Positions 16,043 through 24,822 of a stretch of 56,747 bases of DNA are shown in pieces. The position numbers were made by a program, and so were the translations under genes. The stretch lies in assembly GCF_000239815.1 (NCBI RefSeq), contig NZ_CAFK01000002.1, forward strand, positions 1 through 56,747. The letters run 5' to 3'. Each line of letters opens with the position of its first letter. Position 1 is the first letter of the stretch. Source of the stretch: Bradyrhizobium sp. STM 3843. GTDB lineage: Bacteria; Pseudomonadota; Alphaproteobacteria; Rhizobiales; Xanthobacteraceae. The notes under the pieces were generated by a model that searched no databases, had not been told where the DNA came from, and worked only from the letters and a program-made list of their open reading frames with translations.

Positions 16043-16963
16043 ATGGCAGCATTCATCGACAATTGCGGGTTCGTGCCGACCGCGGGAGGCACGACCGACT
16101 GGACTTATGGCTCGACCGTCGGTGGCTACCAAAGCCCAAGCCAGGCCGGCGCAATCAACGGACAAACCTACGTGTTTCGCGCGCAGAGCGCCGATCTCAC
16201 GCAATGGGAGATCGCAGCCGGCACCTATGCCTCGTCGACGGGCACGTTTGCGCGGACCACCGTGCTCTACACCTCGGCCGGGATGACCTCCAAGGTCAAT
16301 TTTTCCGTTCCTCCGGCGCTGGTCGCGATCATTGCTGTCTCTCAGGACATCGCGCGAACGCTGCGCACTCGGACCGTGCTCACCAGCGGATCCGGGACCT
16401 ACGCGACGCCGACAGGCTGCAGGACCATCAATGTCCGAATGATCGGTGGTGGCGCCGGCGGGGGCAACGGCGTCTCCGGCGCCGGTGGAAGCGGTGCGAG
16501 TTCGACCTTCAGCGGGACAGGAGTGTCCATGACCGCAAGCGGTGGCAACGGCGTGCCGCAACAAGGCGGCATCGGCGGTGGAGCGTCCGGCGGGGACATC
16601 AATATCCAGGGAGGCGGTGGTCAGGGCGGCTCTGGTGTATTTACCGGGACTAATAACCTGGCTGGAGGAAACGGAGGCTCTGGACCCTTCGGTGGCGCCG
16701 GCATTGGGCAATACAACGCCAATGGTGGCGCTGCAGCTGCCAACTCCGGTGCTGGTGGCGGTGGCGGAGGTATCACAGGCAGCAGCGGCGTACCTGGCGG
16801 TGGCGGCGGGGCCGGTGGCTATTGCGAGAAGCTCATCGTGTCCCCGGCGGCGAGCTACAGCTATGCAGTCGGCTCCGGCGGCTCAGCGTCTGCAAACAGC
16901 GGCGTGAACTTCGGCGGCGGCGCCGGTGGCGCCGGTATCATCATTATCGACGAGTACTATTGA
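16043..16963 (+). CDS. glycine-rich phage tail/fibre protein
   Basis: 306 residues. The N-terminal 130 residues are a beta-rich attachment domain. Residues about 130-300 are extremely Gly-rich (many GGAGG, GGGG and GGNGG runs) with interspersed Ser/Asn, as in glycine-rich adhesin or fibre tips. The run is long and repetitive enough to be slippage-prone. The stop overlaps the next ATG. Confidence 0.7.
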   Translation: MAAFIDNCGFVPTAGGTTDWTYGSTVGGYQSPSQAGAINGQTYVFRAQSADLTQWEIAAGTYASSTGTFARTTVLYTSAGMTSKVNFSVPPALVAIIAVSQDIARTLRTRTVLTSGSGTYATPTGCRTINVRMIGGGAGGGNGVSGAGGSGASSTFSGTGVSMTASGGNGVPQQGGIGGGASGGDINIQGGGGQGGSGVFTGTNNLAGGNGGSGPFGGAGIGQYNANGGAAAANSGAGGGGGGITGSSGVPGGGGGAGGYCEKLIVSPAASYSYAVGSGGSASANSGVNFGGGAGGAGIIIIDEYY

Positions 16964-17568
16964 TGTCGCTCCTCGGCTTGGACGCAGTTGGCCGCCTCGC
17001 TGTCGGCCAGCTTCCTGCATCACGGGCGGCCGTATTATCGGCGCTGCCGGGAAGCTACGCCATCGGCGCGGTCGCGAGCAGCATGAGAATCGCGCAATCC
17101 GCAACTGCGAGCTCGTCCAGACTCAGCGGGAATGCTGTCGGATTTGCCATTGGGTTTCTGTCGTCTGGTCGTCCCTCCAATGTGTCGGGAGTCCCGGCCG
17201 CTTTTGCGATTCCGCTATTGGCTATCACAGGCGGCTATACAGCTGATTACAAGACAGCCGCCTTTGCGGTTGGGTATGCCGTCGGGTCCGCCAGTTATGT
17301 CCTTTCACCGTTGGTGTCGACGTCGGCTGTGTCGATCAACGCGAGTTCGGGAAATTGGACCGTGACAGGCCAACAGGTCGCGTTTGAGCGTGGCCATGAG
17401 GCTTGGTTTCCGCTGCCCTCCGAAGGAGCAGTGTGGGCCGGAGGTGTCATTCCCGAAAGCGGTTGGACATCGGCCGCAGTGCCTGTCGAGGGCTGGTCAG
17501 CGAACGCCGACAGCAATGGGACCTGGAGCAAAATGCCGGACCCCGCCGGCAGCTGGACCAAGAGCTAG
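16963..17568 (+). CDS. phage tail protein, unknown
   Basis: 201 residues. The first 130 are small-residue-rich (Ala, Ser, Gly, Val). The C-terminus has repeated Trp motifs: GWTSAAVPVEGW, GTWSKM, GSWTKS. No named family recognised; the position between fibre and nozzle genes makes a virion component likely. Confidence 0.6.
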   Translation: MSLLGLDAVGRLAVGQLPASRAAVLSALPGSYAIGAVASSMRIAQSATASSSRLSGNAVGFAIGFLSSGRPSNVSGVPAAFAIPLLAITGGYTADYKTAAFAVGYAVGSASYVLSPLVSTSAVSINASSGNWTVTGQQVAFERGHEAWFPLPSEGAVWAGGVIPESGWTSAAVPVEGWSANADSNGTWSKMPDPAGSWTKS

Positions 17569-17669
17569 CACAAGTCCTGAACATCGCGGGCCCTTGCCAT
17601 TTTAGGGCGTCGTGGCCGCCAGGCCCCTCGACGCGTCGCCCATCCAGCCCTCAGCAATACGAGAAAACA

Positions 17670-19142
17670 ATGCCGCTTCTTGCTTTCGGCGAATATCGCC
17701 CTGACGTCAGCGATTATGAGGGGCAGGCCACGCGGAACGTCCAGAACGTGATCCCGCGCGGCGACGGCTATGGACCGTTCCCATCATTCACGGCCTACAC
17801 TGCAGCCTTGCCGGCCGCCTGCCGCGGCGCATTCTATGCGTTGAAATCGGACGGGACCGTCGTGACCTTCGCGGGTACGGCAGACAGGCTCTACAAGCTC
17901 AACAACACTGACTTCACCTGGACAGACGTCTCCAAGGGCGCCGCTGCCTATGCGCAATTGTCGTCCTCGGCGCAGTGGCAGTTCGCTCAGACAGGCAATC
18001 TGGTCTTTGCCACGCAGGCGAACGCGCTGCTGCAGGTGTTCGATCTAACTGCATCGACGGCGTTCGACAATGCGTTGGGCTCGCCGCCACAGGCGGCCTA
18101 CATCAGCGTCGTCGGCCGCTTCCTGGTGCTATCTGGGCTGCTATCGACGCCATACCGCATCCAATGGTCGGGCCTGAACAATTTCAACTCCGCGACCTCG
18201 TGGGATGGATTGACCGCAGGCTCCGATCATCAGGATTTCCCTGATGGCGGCATCGTTCGCGGCGTCGCTGGCGGCGAGGCTGGGATCATCTTCCAGGACC
18301 AGGCGATCCGGCGCATGTCCTACGTGCCGGGCTCGCCGATCATCTTCCAGATCGATCGCATCACCCAGGACAAGGGCCTTTACGCGCCATATTCGATCAT
18401 TCGCGCCGGCGAACGCATCTTCTTCTATGCCGGGCAAGGCTTCCACAAGATCGAGCCTGGCGGCGTACCGGAGCAGATCGGGCGCGAGAAGGTCGACCGC
18501 ACGTTCCTGGGTGATATCGATAAGGGCAATCTGCAGCTCTTCATCGGCGCAGCCGACCCGCGCTCGACGCGGGTGTATTGGGCCTACAAATCCGTTTCCG
18601 GCGCGATCGGCACATACGACAAGCTTCTCGGCTACGATTTTCTACTCGACCGGTTTTTCCCGGTGCAGGCGAGCGGCGAATATCTGCTGGGCATGTCGCA
18701 GACCGGCCTGACCCTGGAAAATCTCGACAGCATTTCTCCCTCGATCGACGCCATGACCCTGAGCCTCGATGCCTACGCGACCGCTGTGCAGCCGGAGATC
18801 GCACAGTTTTCGCCGGTTCATGTGCTGGGCTTCTTTCGCGGGGCGAACCTCGAGGCGACGATCGAAAGCGCAGAGCAGGGGACGGACGAGAACCGGATCA
18901 CGATCCGCGGCTTCCGTCCAGTCACGGACGCCACCACGCTGTACGGATCAGTCTCGTTCCGCGACACGCCCTCGGTAGCCGCATCCGCCGGCGCCGAAGT
19001 GCTGGTGAACGCCAGGACCGGGCGCTGCGACGTCAGGCGCGATACGCGCTATTCGCGGTTCAAGGTGCGAATCCCGGCGGCGGTGTCCTGGAGCTTCTGC
19101 GCCGGCGTTATCCCTGATCTGACCACAAGTGGCACGCTATGA
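17670..19142 (+). CDS. phage tail nozzle / stabilisation-like protein
   Basis: 490 residues from the ATG at 17670; the frame is open further upstream but without a plausible start. It opens PLLAFGEYRPDVSDYEGQ and contains propeller-like stretches (RFLVLSGLLSTPYRIQWSGL, GERIFFYAGQGFHKIEPGG). This style is typical of podovirus nozzle proteins, P22 gp10-like. It overlaps the next gene by 4 bases. Confidence 0.7.
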   Translation: MPLLAFGEYRPDVSDYEGQATRNVQNVIPRGDGYGPFPSFTAYTAALPAACRGAFYALKSDGTVVTFAGTADRLYKLNNTDFTWTDVSKGAAAYAQLSSSAQWQFAQTGNLVFATQANALLQVFDLTASTAFDNALGSPPQAAYISVVGRFLVLSGLLSTPYRIQWSGLNNFNSATSWDGLTAGSDHQDFPDGGIVRGVAGGEAGIIFQDQAIRRMSYVPGSPIIFQIDRITQDKGLYAPYSIIRAGERIFFYAGQGFHKIEPGGVPEQIGREKVDRTFLGDIDKGNLQLFIGAADPRSTRVYWAYKSVSGAIGTYDKLLGYDFLLDRFFPVQASGEYLLGMSQTGLTLENLDSISPSIDAMTLSLDAYATAVQPEIAQFSPVHVLGFFRGANLEATIESAEQGTDENRITIRGFRPVTDATTLYGSVSFRDTPSVAASAGAEVLVNARTGRCDVRRDTRYSRFKVRIPAAVSWSFCAGVIPDLTTSGTL

Positions 19143-19453
19143 CGGCCTTTGTTCCGGGGATCACCGAGACCGACCTGAAGAAGATCGTGCTGGCCCTGCA
19201 GCAGCTCGCCGCCGGACGCTCGAACGCAGTCGGAAGCATCACGCTCGCAACCGGCGCATCGAGCACCGTCGTCAACGACAAAAACTGCGCCGCAGGCTCG
19301 ACGCCGATCCTGACGCCGACGACAGCGGCCGCGGCGACCGAGCTCGGCAACGGCACGATCTACGTGAGTGCGGTGGCGAATGGCACGTTCACGATCAGCC
19401 ACGCCAACAGCGCGACCGCAGGGCGGACGTTTCTGTATGCGCTGCTCGGGTGA
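19139..19453 (+). CDS. small phage structural protein
   Basis: 104 residues. A helical start (GITETDLKKIVLALQQLAAG) is followed by a Thr/Ala/Gly-rich beta region. It overlaps the nozzle gene by 4 bases. No named family. The roughly 230 bases that follow, to 19686, contain no gene I can support and no LexA repeat. Confidence 0.6.
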   Translation: MTAFVPGITETDLKKIVLALQQLAAGRSNAVGSITLATGASSTVVNDKNCAAGSTPILTPTTAAAATELGNGTIYVSAVANGTFTISHANSATAGRTFLYALLG

Positions 19454-19686
19454 GGCTATTCATTTTTTTTGAACGAAGTTTCGAGCGATAATGCTGACGA
19501 TGCCATTCAATAATCTGAGATTGGCGATCAACTAGCGGAGCCATGCTAGCTGGCAGCGCGGCATCTCGTGTTGCCTCGGCCAAAAGCATTTCACCACATC
19601 CTCGGTTTAGCTCGTGGGCGGATCGGCCGCCGCGCGGAAGACTATTTGCATTCCTGCAATTGTTATTCATAGAAAGAGTTTTATCG

Positions 19687-20541
19687 ATGCCGAACGTATA
19701 TTCTCGTGCGCTTTATACTTCTCCTGTACCGAGCTCAGGCGATCAAGCTGCTGGAGACTTATCAGGACTCCTGCAGCAAGTGATGCTTCAAAACGGGAAC
19801 CGCAACGGCGGAGTGCTCGACGAAACAACTTCGTTTCAACAGCCGACCGATGGCCTCACGCAGCAGCTCTTCAATTGGCCGCTCGATCCGCAAAGTACGG
19901 AAAGTCCTAGCAACGCGCTGGGCGAAGAAGCCGGTGATCCATCGCGCGATCCGTATTTCCGCCAATTGATCAGTAGACCTCTCGGCATTCCCCGTACAGC
20001 TGCAGACATTTTGCCCACTGAACCGTTCGCTTATCCGAGCCAGACGGCCTTCAACGCCCCACGACCTCAGCAGAACGGAAGTGACGCGAAGCGGCCAACC
20101 GGACTGGAAACGTCTGAGGCGGCCGATATCATACCTGCCGGCGGATTTTCTGTTCCTAGCCCCGGCCGCGGCCTTGGAGCGCCATGGGGCGCGGTCTGGC
20201 CGCATCCGCGGGACCAAGATGTCGCAGAACTATGGAAGGCTCTGAAGAAGGCGTTCGAATTTTACACGTTTATTAGGCGAGGAGCCGGCGGTGGTGGTGG
20301 AGGAGGCAGGAAAAAGGAGGAAGACGAGGAGAGTTACTGTGAAGAAAGGGCGCGCCGAGAAATCAACAGATGTTATCGGCGTGTTCCAGATGCCACTCAT
20401 CGCGACTGGCTAGACGCTTGCATAACGCGCGCGAGAACGAGGGAGATTCAGTGTACTCAAAATCGAGGCATGCCGAAACCCGGCGAACCTCCCGAGTGGG
20501 GAGATGGCGATGAGGAGATTTGGCGCAATTTCGATCGGTAA
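19687..20541 (+). CDS. cargo protein, polymorphic-toxin-like C-terminus
   Basis: 284 residues. The N-terminus carries AGDLSGLLQQ (22-31), a variant of the GG-L-L-G motif of other cargo proteins. The middle is Pro-rich. A Gly7 hinge (201-207) and an acidic/basic patch lead into a 65-residue domain with four Cys (218, 229, 245, 256) and PPEWGDGDEEIW near the end. Such short Cys-rich modules occur at the ends of polymorphic toxins; no catalytic residues can be named. It lies between phage core genes, and its 3' end overlaps the next gene. Confidence 0.6.
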   Translation: MPNVYSRALYTSPVPSSGDQAAGDLSGLLQQVMLQNGNRNGGVLDETTSFQQPTDGLTQQLFNWPLDPQSTESPSNALGEEAGDPSRDPYFRQLISRPLGIPRTAADILPTEPFAYPSQTAFNAPRPQQNGSDAKRPTGLETSEAADIIPAGGFSVPSPGRGLGAPWGAVWPHPRDQDVAELWKALKKAFEFYTFIRRGAGGGGGGGRKKEEDEESYCEERARREINRCYRRVPDATHRDWLDACITRARTREIQCTQNRGMPKPGEPPEWGDGDEEIWRNFDR

Positions 20542-20965
20542 TGGAGCGCCCAACAAACTTGCTTGCGTTAGCCCCGATCATGTTGATCATTTTTGGCCTT
20601 GGGCCGCGTCTCGCTTGCAGCGTGCGATCTTGCGTACTGGGCTATCCGCCTTTGCTGATATCGAGAGCGACGTTTTGTGTGGGCGTTCGTTGCTCTGGCT
20701 TGCGCTTGGCGGGGACAGCAACGCGGTTGCGATCGACGCAGTCGCAATAACAAGCCTCCAGCTGACAGATGCTGGCAAGGTCTGCGTGATCACCGCCTGC
20801 GAAGGCAGGGGCATGGGGCGGTGGCTGCCGCTGATTGCGGGCATCGAGGCGTATGCCAAGGCCGAAGGCTGCAAGCGCATGCGCATTTTCGGACGCAAGG
20901 GCTGGCTGCGTGTGCTGCAAGGCTATCGGCAACGACATGTCATCATGGACAAGGAGATAGAATAG
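20510..20965 (+). CDS. phage GNAT-like protein
   Basis: 151 residues from the ATG at 20510, which has GGGGAG six bases upstream; an ATG at 20504 is also possible. It has VDHFWPWAASRLQRAI, LLWLALGGD, ITACEGRGMGRWLPLI and KRMRIFGRKGWLRVLQGY, the layout of a small phage-encoded GNAT-like protein often found among tail genes. Substrate unknown. It overlaps the end of the cargo gene. Confidence 0.65.
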   Translation: MRRFGAISIGNGAPNKLACVSPDHVDHFWPWAASRLQRAILRTGLSAFADIESDVLCGRSLLWLALGGDSNAVAIDAVAITSLQLTDAGKVCVITACEGRGMGRWLPLIAGIEAYAKAEGCKRMRIFGRKGWLRVLQGYRQRHVIMDKEIE

Positions 20966-21045
20966 TGGGCTGGAGAGACTAAGAATTCGATCCGCAGACC
21001 TATGGGCCCCAAGGTGCGGGCGGGCTGCTCGGCGGCTTTCAAAGG

Positions 21046-21804
21046 ATGTTGCAGCCGAACTCGGTCGTGCCGGATGCTGGTGCCAATCCGAGCGTTCCCC
21101 CGAACTTCAGTCCCGAAACGCCCTTCAGCCCGCAGCAGGATTTGATCGGCAGGCTGCAGGGGCAACAGGAACAGCAAAGCACGCTGACGAAGCCTGCTCC
21201 GAATCATTTCGCCTTGTCGGGATTGGCTAGTCAGATCGTGGGCGCCGAAAGTAGTGGCAACGCAAACGCAAAGAATCCAAACTCATCGGCGAGCGGCCTT
21301 GGCCAATTCATAGATGGCACATGGCTTGCTATGCTGCGCCGGTATCACCCCGAGATCAATGGCACGCCTCAGGAGTTGCTTGCGCTGCGGGCGAATCCCG
21401 AGCTCTCGCGAGAGATGACGGAAGCCTATGCGCGTGAAAATGCGACTATGCTCACGCGTGCTGGGCTTCCTGTCACTCCAGGAAATCTGTACCTGGCGCA
21501 CTTTGCCGGGCCTGGAGGCGCGCGTGCCGTCCTAAAGGCAGATCCCGCAACGCCGGTCGAGACGCTGTTAAGGCCGGATGCGATCAAAGCAAATCCCTTC
21601 TTGGTGGGAATGACGGCAGACGGCCTTCGAAATTGGGCGGAGAAGCGGGTCGGGAGATCGACACGGCAAGCAAAAATGCCTGTCGAGATGTTTTCTCAAC
21701 CCTTGCCTCCGGTGTATCCTCTGAACGTCGCGTCTCAGGAGGCCCTTCCTTCCCAGCCTCCCAGTCCAGATCGTTATCTTCGGTCGCGACGCGTCTATCC
21801 ATGA
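21046..21804 (+). CDS. cargo protein with SLT transglycosylase-like domain
   Basis: 252 residues. Residues 55-190 look like a lytic transglycosylase: VGAESSGN with the probable catalytic Glu68, then GLGQFIDGTW (84-93) and LAHFAGPGGA. This family cleaves peptidoglycan glycan strands. It ends PDRYLRSRRVYP, the shared cargo tail. In-frame sequence upstream reads GWRD, a TAA, then EFDPQTYGPQGAGGLLGGFQ, the usual cargo N-terminus, so the natural start is cut off by a nonsense codon and translation must restart near 21046. Probably a partly damaged gene. Confidence 0.7.
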   Translation: MLQPNSVVPDAGANPSVPPNFSPETPFSPQQDLIGRLQGQQEQQSTLTKPAPNHFALSGLASQIVGAESSGNANAKNPNSSASGLGQFIDGTWLAMLRRYHPEINGTPQELLALRANPELSREMTEAYARENATMLTRAGLPVTPGNLYLAHFAGPGGARAVLKADPATPVETLLRPDAIKANPFLVGMTADGLRNWAEKRVGRSTRQAKMPVEMFSQPLPPVYPLNVASQEALPSQPPSPDRYLRSRRVYP

Positions 21805-21947
21805 CGCCTGAATTCCCATTGGCGCATGGGGAAATCCCCGGCGCGAACGCCGGCGCACGGGTACGCTGGCTGTTAGTATCTCAGGTCACATCCCGCCTAT
21901 CCGCCCGGATAAAACGATTGAGCACCGGTCGGCAGATTGCATCTCAC

Positions 21948-21977
21948 TTGACAAATGTTCATGGTATGTTCTAGCAA
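21948..21977 (+). promoter_or_regulatory. SOS-type promoter with LexA direct repeat
   Basis: TTGACA (21948-21953), then GTTC (21957-21960), seven bases, GTTC (21968-21971), then TAGCAA as a weak -10 at 18-base spacing. It precedes the decayed and intact ClpP-like genes. Confidence 0.7.
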
Positions 21978-22008
21978 GTGCACACGCTCGGTAATAGGAG
22001 CGACAGGG

Positions 22009-22232
22009 ATGTCATGCCGGCGTCTACGTTCGATCAACCGACGGGAGCAGTTGTGTCCTGTTTTCGCGGCTCAAGGCTACTGAGCTCGTGATGTGGACCT
22101 GGAGTCCGCGATGCTATGCCAGTTCGATTAAGACCAATATCGTCTATGACGCCTATCTAAAAACCAGCGCGAGGTCGACTCGTTAGCGAGGCACTTGCGC
22201 CCTTTTTTAACCCCGTCACCTACGATCCATAG
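22009..22232 (+). pseudogene. decayed ClpP-like secreted protein gene
   Basis: From 22088 the reading is VMWTWSPRCYASSIKTNIVYDAY. After two small frameshifts it continues QREVDSLARHL and NPVTYDP, stop. This is the tail of the 22284-23213 product (VMWMWHPRYQPSSVKTKIIYEAYPESQEDVD...IIYDP). A possible start remnant lies at 22009; the middle is deleted. A third member of the family sits here as a relic directly upstream of an intact one. Confidence 0.75.
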
Positions 22233-22283
22233 CTCTGACCTGATCTGTTTTATCTATATCGCTGGCAGGATCGCTGTCAGTGC

Positions 22284-23213
22284 ATGAAGAGATGGACGAT
22301 GGCCAATTCGGAAGATCGTCGAAAACGATTACGCACCCACTGCTGCCACGACTCTGCGGGGCAGTCGCATTCGGCTCGTAATGCAGCTCGTCGGTATCTG
22401 CCTTCATTGTTCGGAGTTGGTCTGATCGCTCTCGTTGCGGCTGTCTCTACACGGGCGGCTCGCGCCGATGACGCTGAGACGTTTGACTTCGGCCCTTATC
22501 GGGCCGCGGCTGAATACTGCCGCAGCGATGTCGCGCGGCCGCTGGCGCTGTCGTTGGATCAACGGATTCTTTGTTTTGACGGCTCTCTCCCCGCCGATCA
22601 GAGCTTGGCTCTCGTCAAGAGACTGAAATCAGGAGGCCTGTTCGTCGCTCACAGCATGGGCGGTGACCATGCGCTCATGATGAAGGTCGCTGATCATTTG
22701 CGGGATATCAATGCGACGGTGGTAATCTATGGCTATTGCTTGTTCAGCTGCGCCGACTACTTGGTTATTGCGTCTTCCAAGACGGTGATTTTGAGAGATG
22801 CGTTGGTAGCTTGGCGTCCGTTCGCCGACAAAGGTGAATGCGTGGGGTTTGCTCCTGCACGTGATGAGGGGCCGTTTCGCCTCGAGGGCGGGGCCTGCGG
22901 CAAGAGCGAAGAGATGTTCAGTCAAGACTTCGCCCCGATCGATCGGCTCAGAAGGAAATTCCTAAGGACGCGACGGGCCAGTTCCACGTTCGACATGCCT
23001 CCCGAGAGCACAAAAGTCAGGAAATTGCTACGTAAGATCGATTTGGAAAGAGCGTTCAAGATCGGTTTCGTGATGTGGATGTGGCATCCCCGCTACCAGC
23101 CCAGTTCCGTGAAGACAAAAATTATCTACGAAGCCTATCCGGAAAGCCAGGAGGATGTCGACGCCCTGGTCGAGCGGCTTCGCCTGGCGGGCTGGATCAT
23201 CTACGATCCCTAA
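22284..23213 (+). CDS. secreted ClpP/crotonase-like protein
   Basis: 309 residues with an export signal (hydrophobic core about 40-58, cleavage near ARADD). Core motifs are GGLFVAHSMGGDHALM and YGYCLFSCADYLVIAS, followed by ILRDALVAW. These match the SLGG and C-x3-C elements of the 6481-7380 product; the Ser position differs from the CxSAC seen in presumed active relatives. The C-terminal IIYEAYPESQEDVDAL and IIYDP are shared as well. It follows an SOS-type promoter and precedes a Pro-rich cargo gene. Envelope function unknown. Confidence 0.65.
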   Translation: MKRWTMANSEDRRKRLRTHCCHDSAGQSHSARNAARRYLPSLFGVGLIALVAAVSTRAARADDAETFDFGPYRAAAEYCRSDVARPLALSLDQRILCFDGSLPADQSLALVKRLKSGGLFVAHSMGGDHALMMKVADHLRDINATVVIYGYCLFSCADYLVIASSKTVILRDALVAWRPFADKGECVGFAPARDEGPFRLEGGACGKSEEMFSQDFAPIDRLRRKFLRTRRASSTFDMPPESTKVRKLLRKIDLERAFKIGFVMWMWHPRYQPSSVKTKIIYEAYPESQEDVDALVERLRLAGWIIYDP

Positions 23214-23332
23214 AGCGCGGAATGCGGAAGATCGAGCGGTCCGTAAGACTGGCACACTGTGTCTTGATTGTATGTCTTGATTGTCGTGGCGCGCCGATTG
23301 TGCGCGCTAATTTTTTTCTTGGAGATGAGCTG

Positions 23333-23902
23333 ATGGTTGGAAATCCGACGATGAGAAATACCGATGTCCCAAACCTTGCGACGGTTGGTGTTGTCCCTGC
23401 TCTAAAGGATCTTCCGTCTTGGGTTGAACCGAATTTTCGCCCGCTTACCAAAGAGAACGAGCCGTCTGGCCGCAGCCGGCGGCCCGCGGTTCCGCCACCG
23501 GTGCCTGGGTCGCCGTTCTCACCGGGTCATCCCGGGATGCCCTTTTCGCCCGACATGCCGCAATATCCACTGCCACCTTACTTTCCAAAGCCCGGCCCCG
23601 GAAACAACGGTCCGGCTTTCCCTCCAATTCCTGCGCCGAAGCGCGATCCGGGTCCTGGTGGCCAGCTCGATGAGTGGCTGCTCGCCTATTTGCTCCAGCA
23701 GATTCGGAAGGAGCAGGGGGACGCGCACACGCCAATCTCGCACCGACCTGAACTACGTGCCGGTCAGACTGTAAGCGGCTCACTTCCCGGTCAGCTTGGT
23801 ATTCCCGATTCAGACCAGGCGATAGGCCTACGCGGAATAGCCAGCGGCGAGCCGATGCAATTGTTGCAGGTTCAGCCACCGATCTTCTTTCCATTTAGCT
23901 GA
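23333..23902 (+). CDS. proline-rich cargo-like protein
   Basis: 189 residues from the ATG at 23333 (GGAG upstream). No globular enzyme domain. Residues 50-105 are about one third Pro, with repeats such as PGSPFSPGHPGMPFSPDMP. A short helical piece LDEWLLAYLLQQIRKEQ follows. It ends VQPPIFFPFS, a tail also found on the orphan remnant at 28104-28253. It probably represents the cargo scaffold without, or having lost, its enzymatic domain. Confidence 0.55.
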   Translation: MVGNPTMRNTDVPNLATVGVVPALKDLPSWVEPNFRPLTKENEPSGRSRRPAVPPPVPGSPFSPGHPGMPFSPDMPQYPLPPYFPKPGPGNNGPAFPPIPAPKRDPGPGGQLDEWLLAYLLQQIRKEQGDAHTPISHRPELRAGQTVSGSLPGQLGIPDSDQAIGLRGIASGEPMQLLQVQPPIFFPFS

Positions 23903-23960
23903 ATTTCCGCGCTTCACGGCCGTGCGCAGTTCCGTAGAACCCTTGTAAGGAGCTTTGCCA

Positions 23961-24806
23961 ATGGGCGGGCAATCAACCAGTACGACCACTCAGCAGTCGC
24001 AGACAGCGCCGTGGCAGCCGGCGCAGCCGCTGCTTCAGGGCATCCTGTCGCAACTCAATAACGGCCTGAACAACACTGGCTTAACCAGTTCAGAGAGCAG
24101 TGCGCTCGATACGCTGAAGAGCAATGCGGCCCAGGGCAATCCGTATGCCGGGCAGATCGGCTCTTACGCGCAGTCGCTACTCAATGGCGGCGGTGCCACG
24201 GCACAGGCGCCAAATGTGCAGGCGAACCTATCGTCGCTGCAGGGTTCCCTGACGCCTTACGCCAATGGCAGCATGATCGGCAACAACCCGGCGCTGGCCG
24301 CGCAGCTCGCGCAAATTCAGACCGACGTCGGCAACTCCGTCAATGGCCAGTTTGCCGCGGCGGGTCGCGACTTCAGCGGCGCCAATCAGATGGCCTACGG
24401 TCGCGGCGTCGCGGCAGCGGAAGCGCCGGTGATAGCCGCGCAATACAATCAGGATGTCACTAATCAGCTCGCGGCTGCCAATTCGCTGTACAATGCAGGC
24501 AATACCACCGCCAATACGCTGGCCGGCATGCAGCAGCAATATCTTGCCAATCAGGGACAGGGCGTGACGGCAGCGCAGTCCGCCCTCGACGCCCAGAATT
24601 ACGGCGCCAACGCCACGCTCGCCGAGGAAGCGCAGCGCCGCGGCATTCCACTGCAGACGCTGCAACTGCTCGCTCAAATCGGAACGCCGATCGCGGGGCT
24701 GGGTCAGCAGAGCAACAGCACGGGCACAACGGTACAGGAGAAGTCCGGCATCGATCAATTCGCTACGCTTGCAGGCGGGATCGGCAGCCTGCTCAGGGGC
24801 AAATAG
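23961..24806 (+). CDS. phage virion / DNA-ejection-like protein
   Basis: 281 residues from the ATG at 23961 with AAGGAG upstream. It is Gln/Asn/Ala-rich and largely helical, beginning GGQSTSTTTQQSQTAPWQPAQP and ending GGIGSLLRGK. The composition resembles internal virion or ejection-associated proteins of podoviruses. It is core-like in GC and flanked by cargo on both sides. Confidence 0.6.
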   Translation: MGGQSTSTTTQQSQTAPWQPAQPLLQGILSQLNNGLNNTGLTSSESSALDTLKSNAAQGNPYAGQIGSYAQSLLNGGGATAQAPNVQANLSSLQGSLTPYANGSMIGNNPALAAQLAQIQTDVGNSVNGQFAAAGRDFSGANQMAYGRGVAAAEAPVIAAQYNQDVTNQLAAANSLYNAGNTTANTLAGMQQQYLANQGQGVTAAQSALDAQNYGANATLAEEAQRRGIPLQTLQLLAQIGTPIAGLGQQSNSTGTTVQEKSGIDQFATLAGGIGSLLRGK

Positions 24807-24822
24807 TCGACGGAGTTTCTGA

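Noticed and set aside
16034..16711. 225-codon minus-strand ORF
   Set aside because: Antisense of the Gly-rich tail protein; the Pro/Ala/Arg-rich product is what that template gives.
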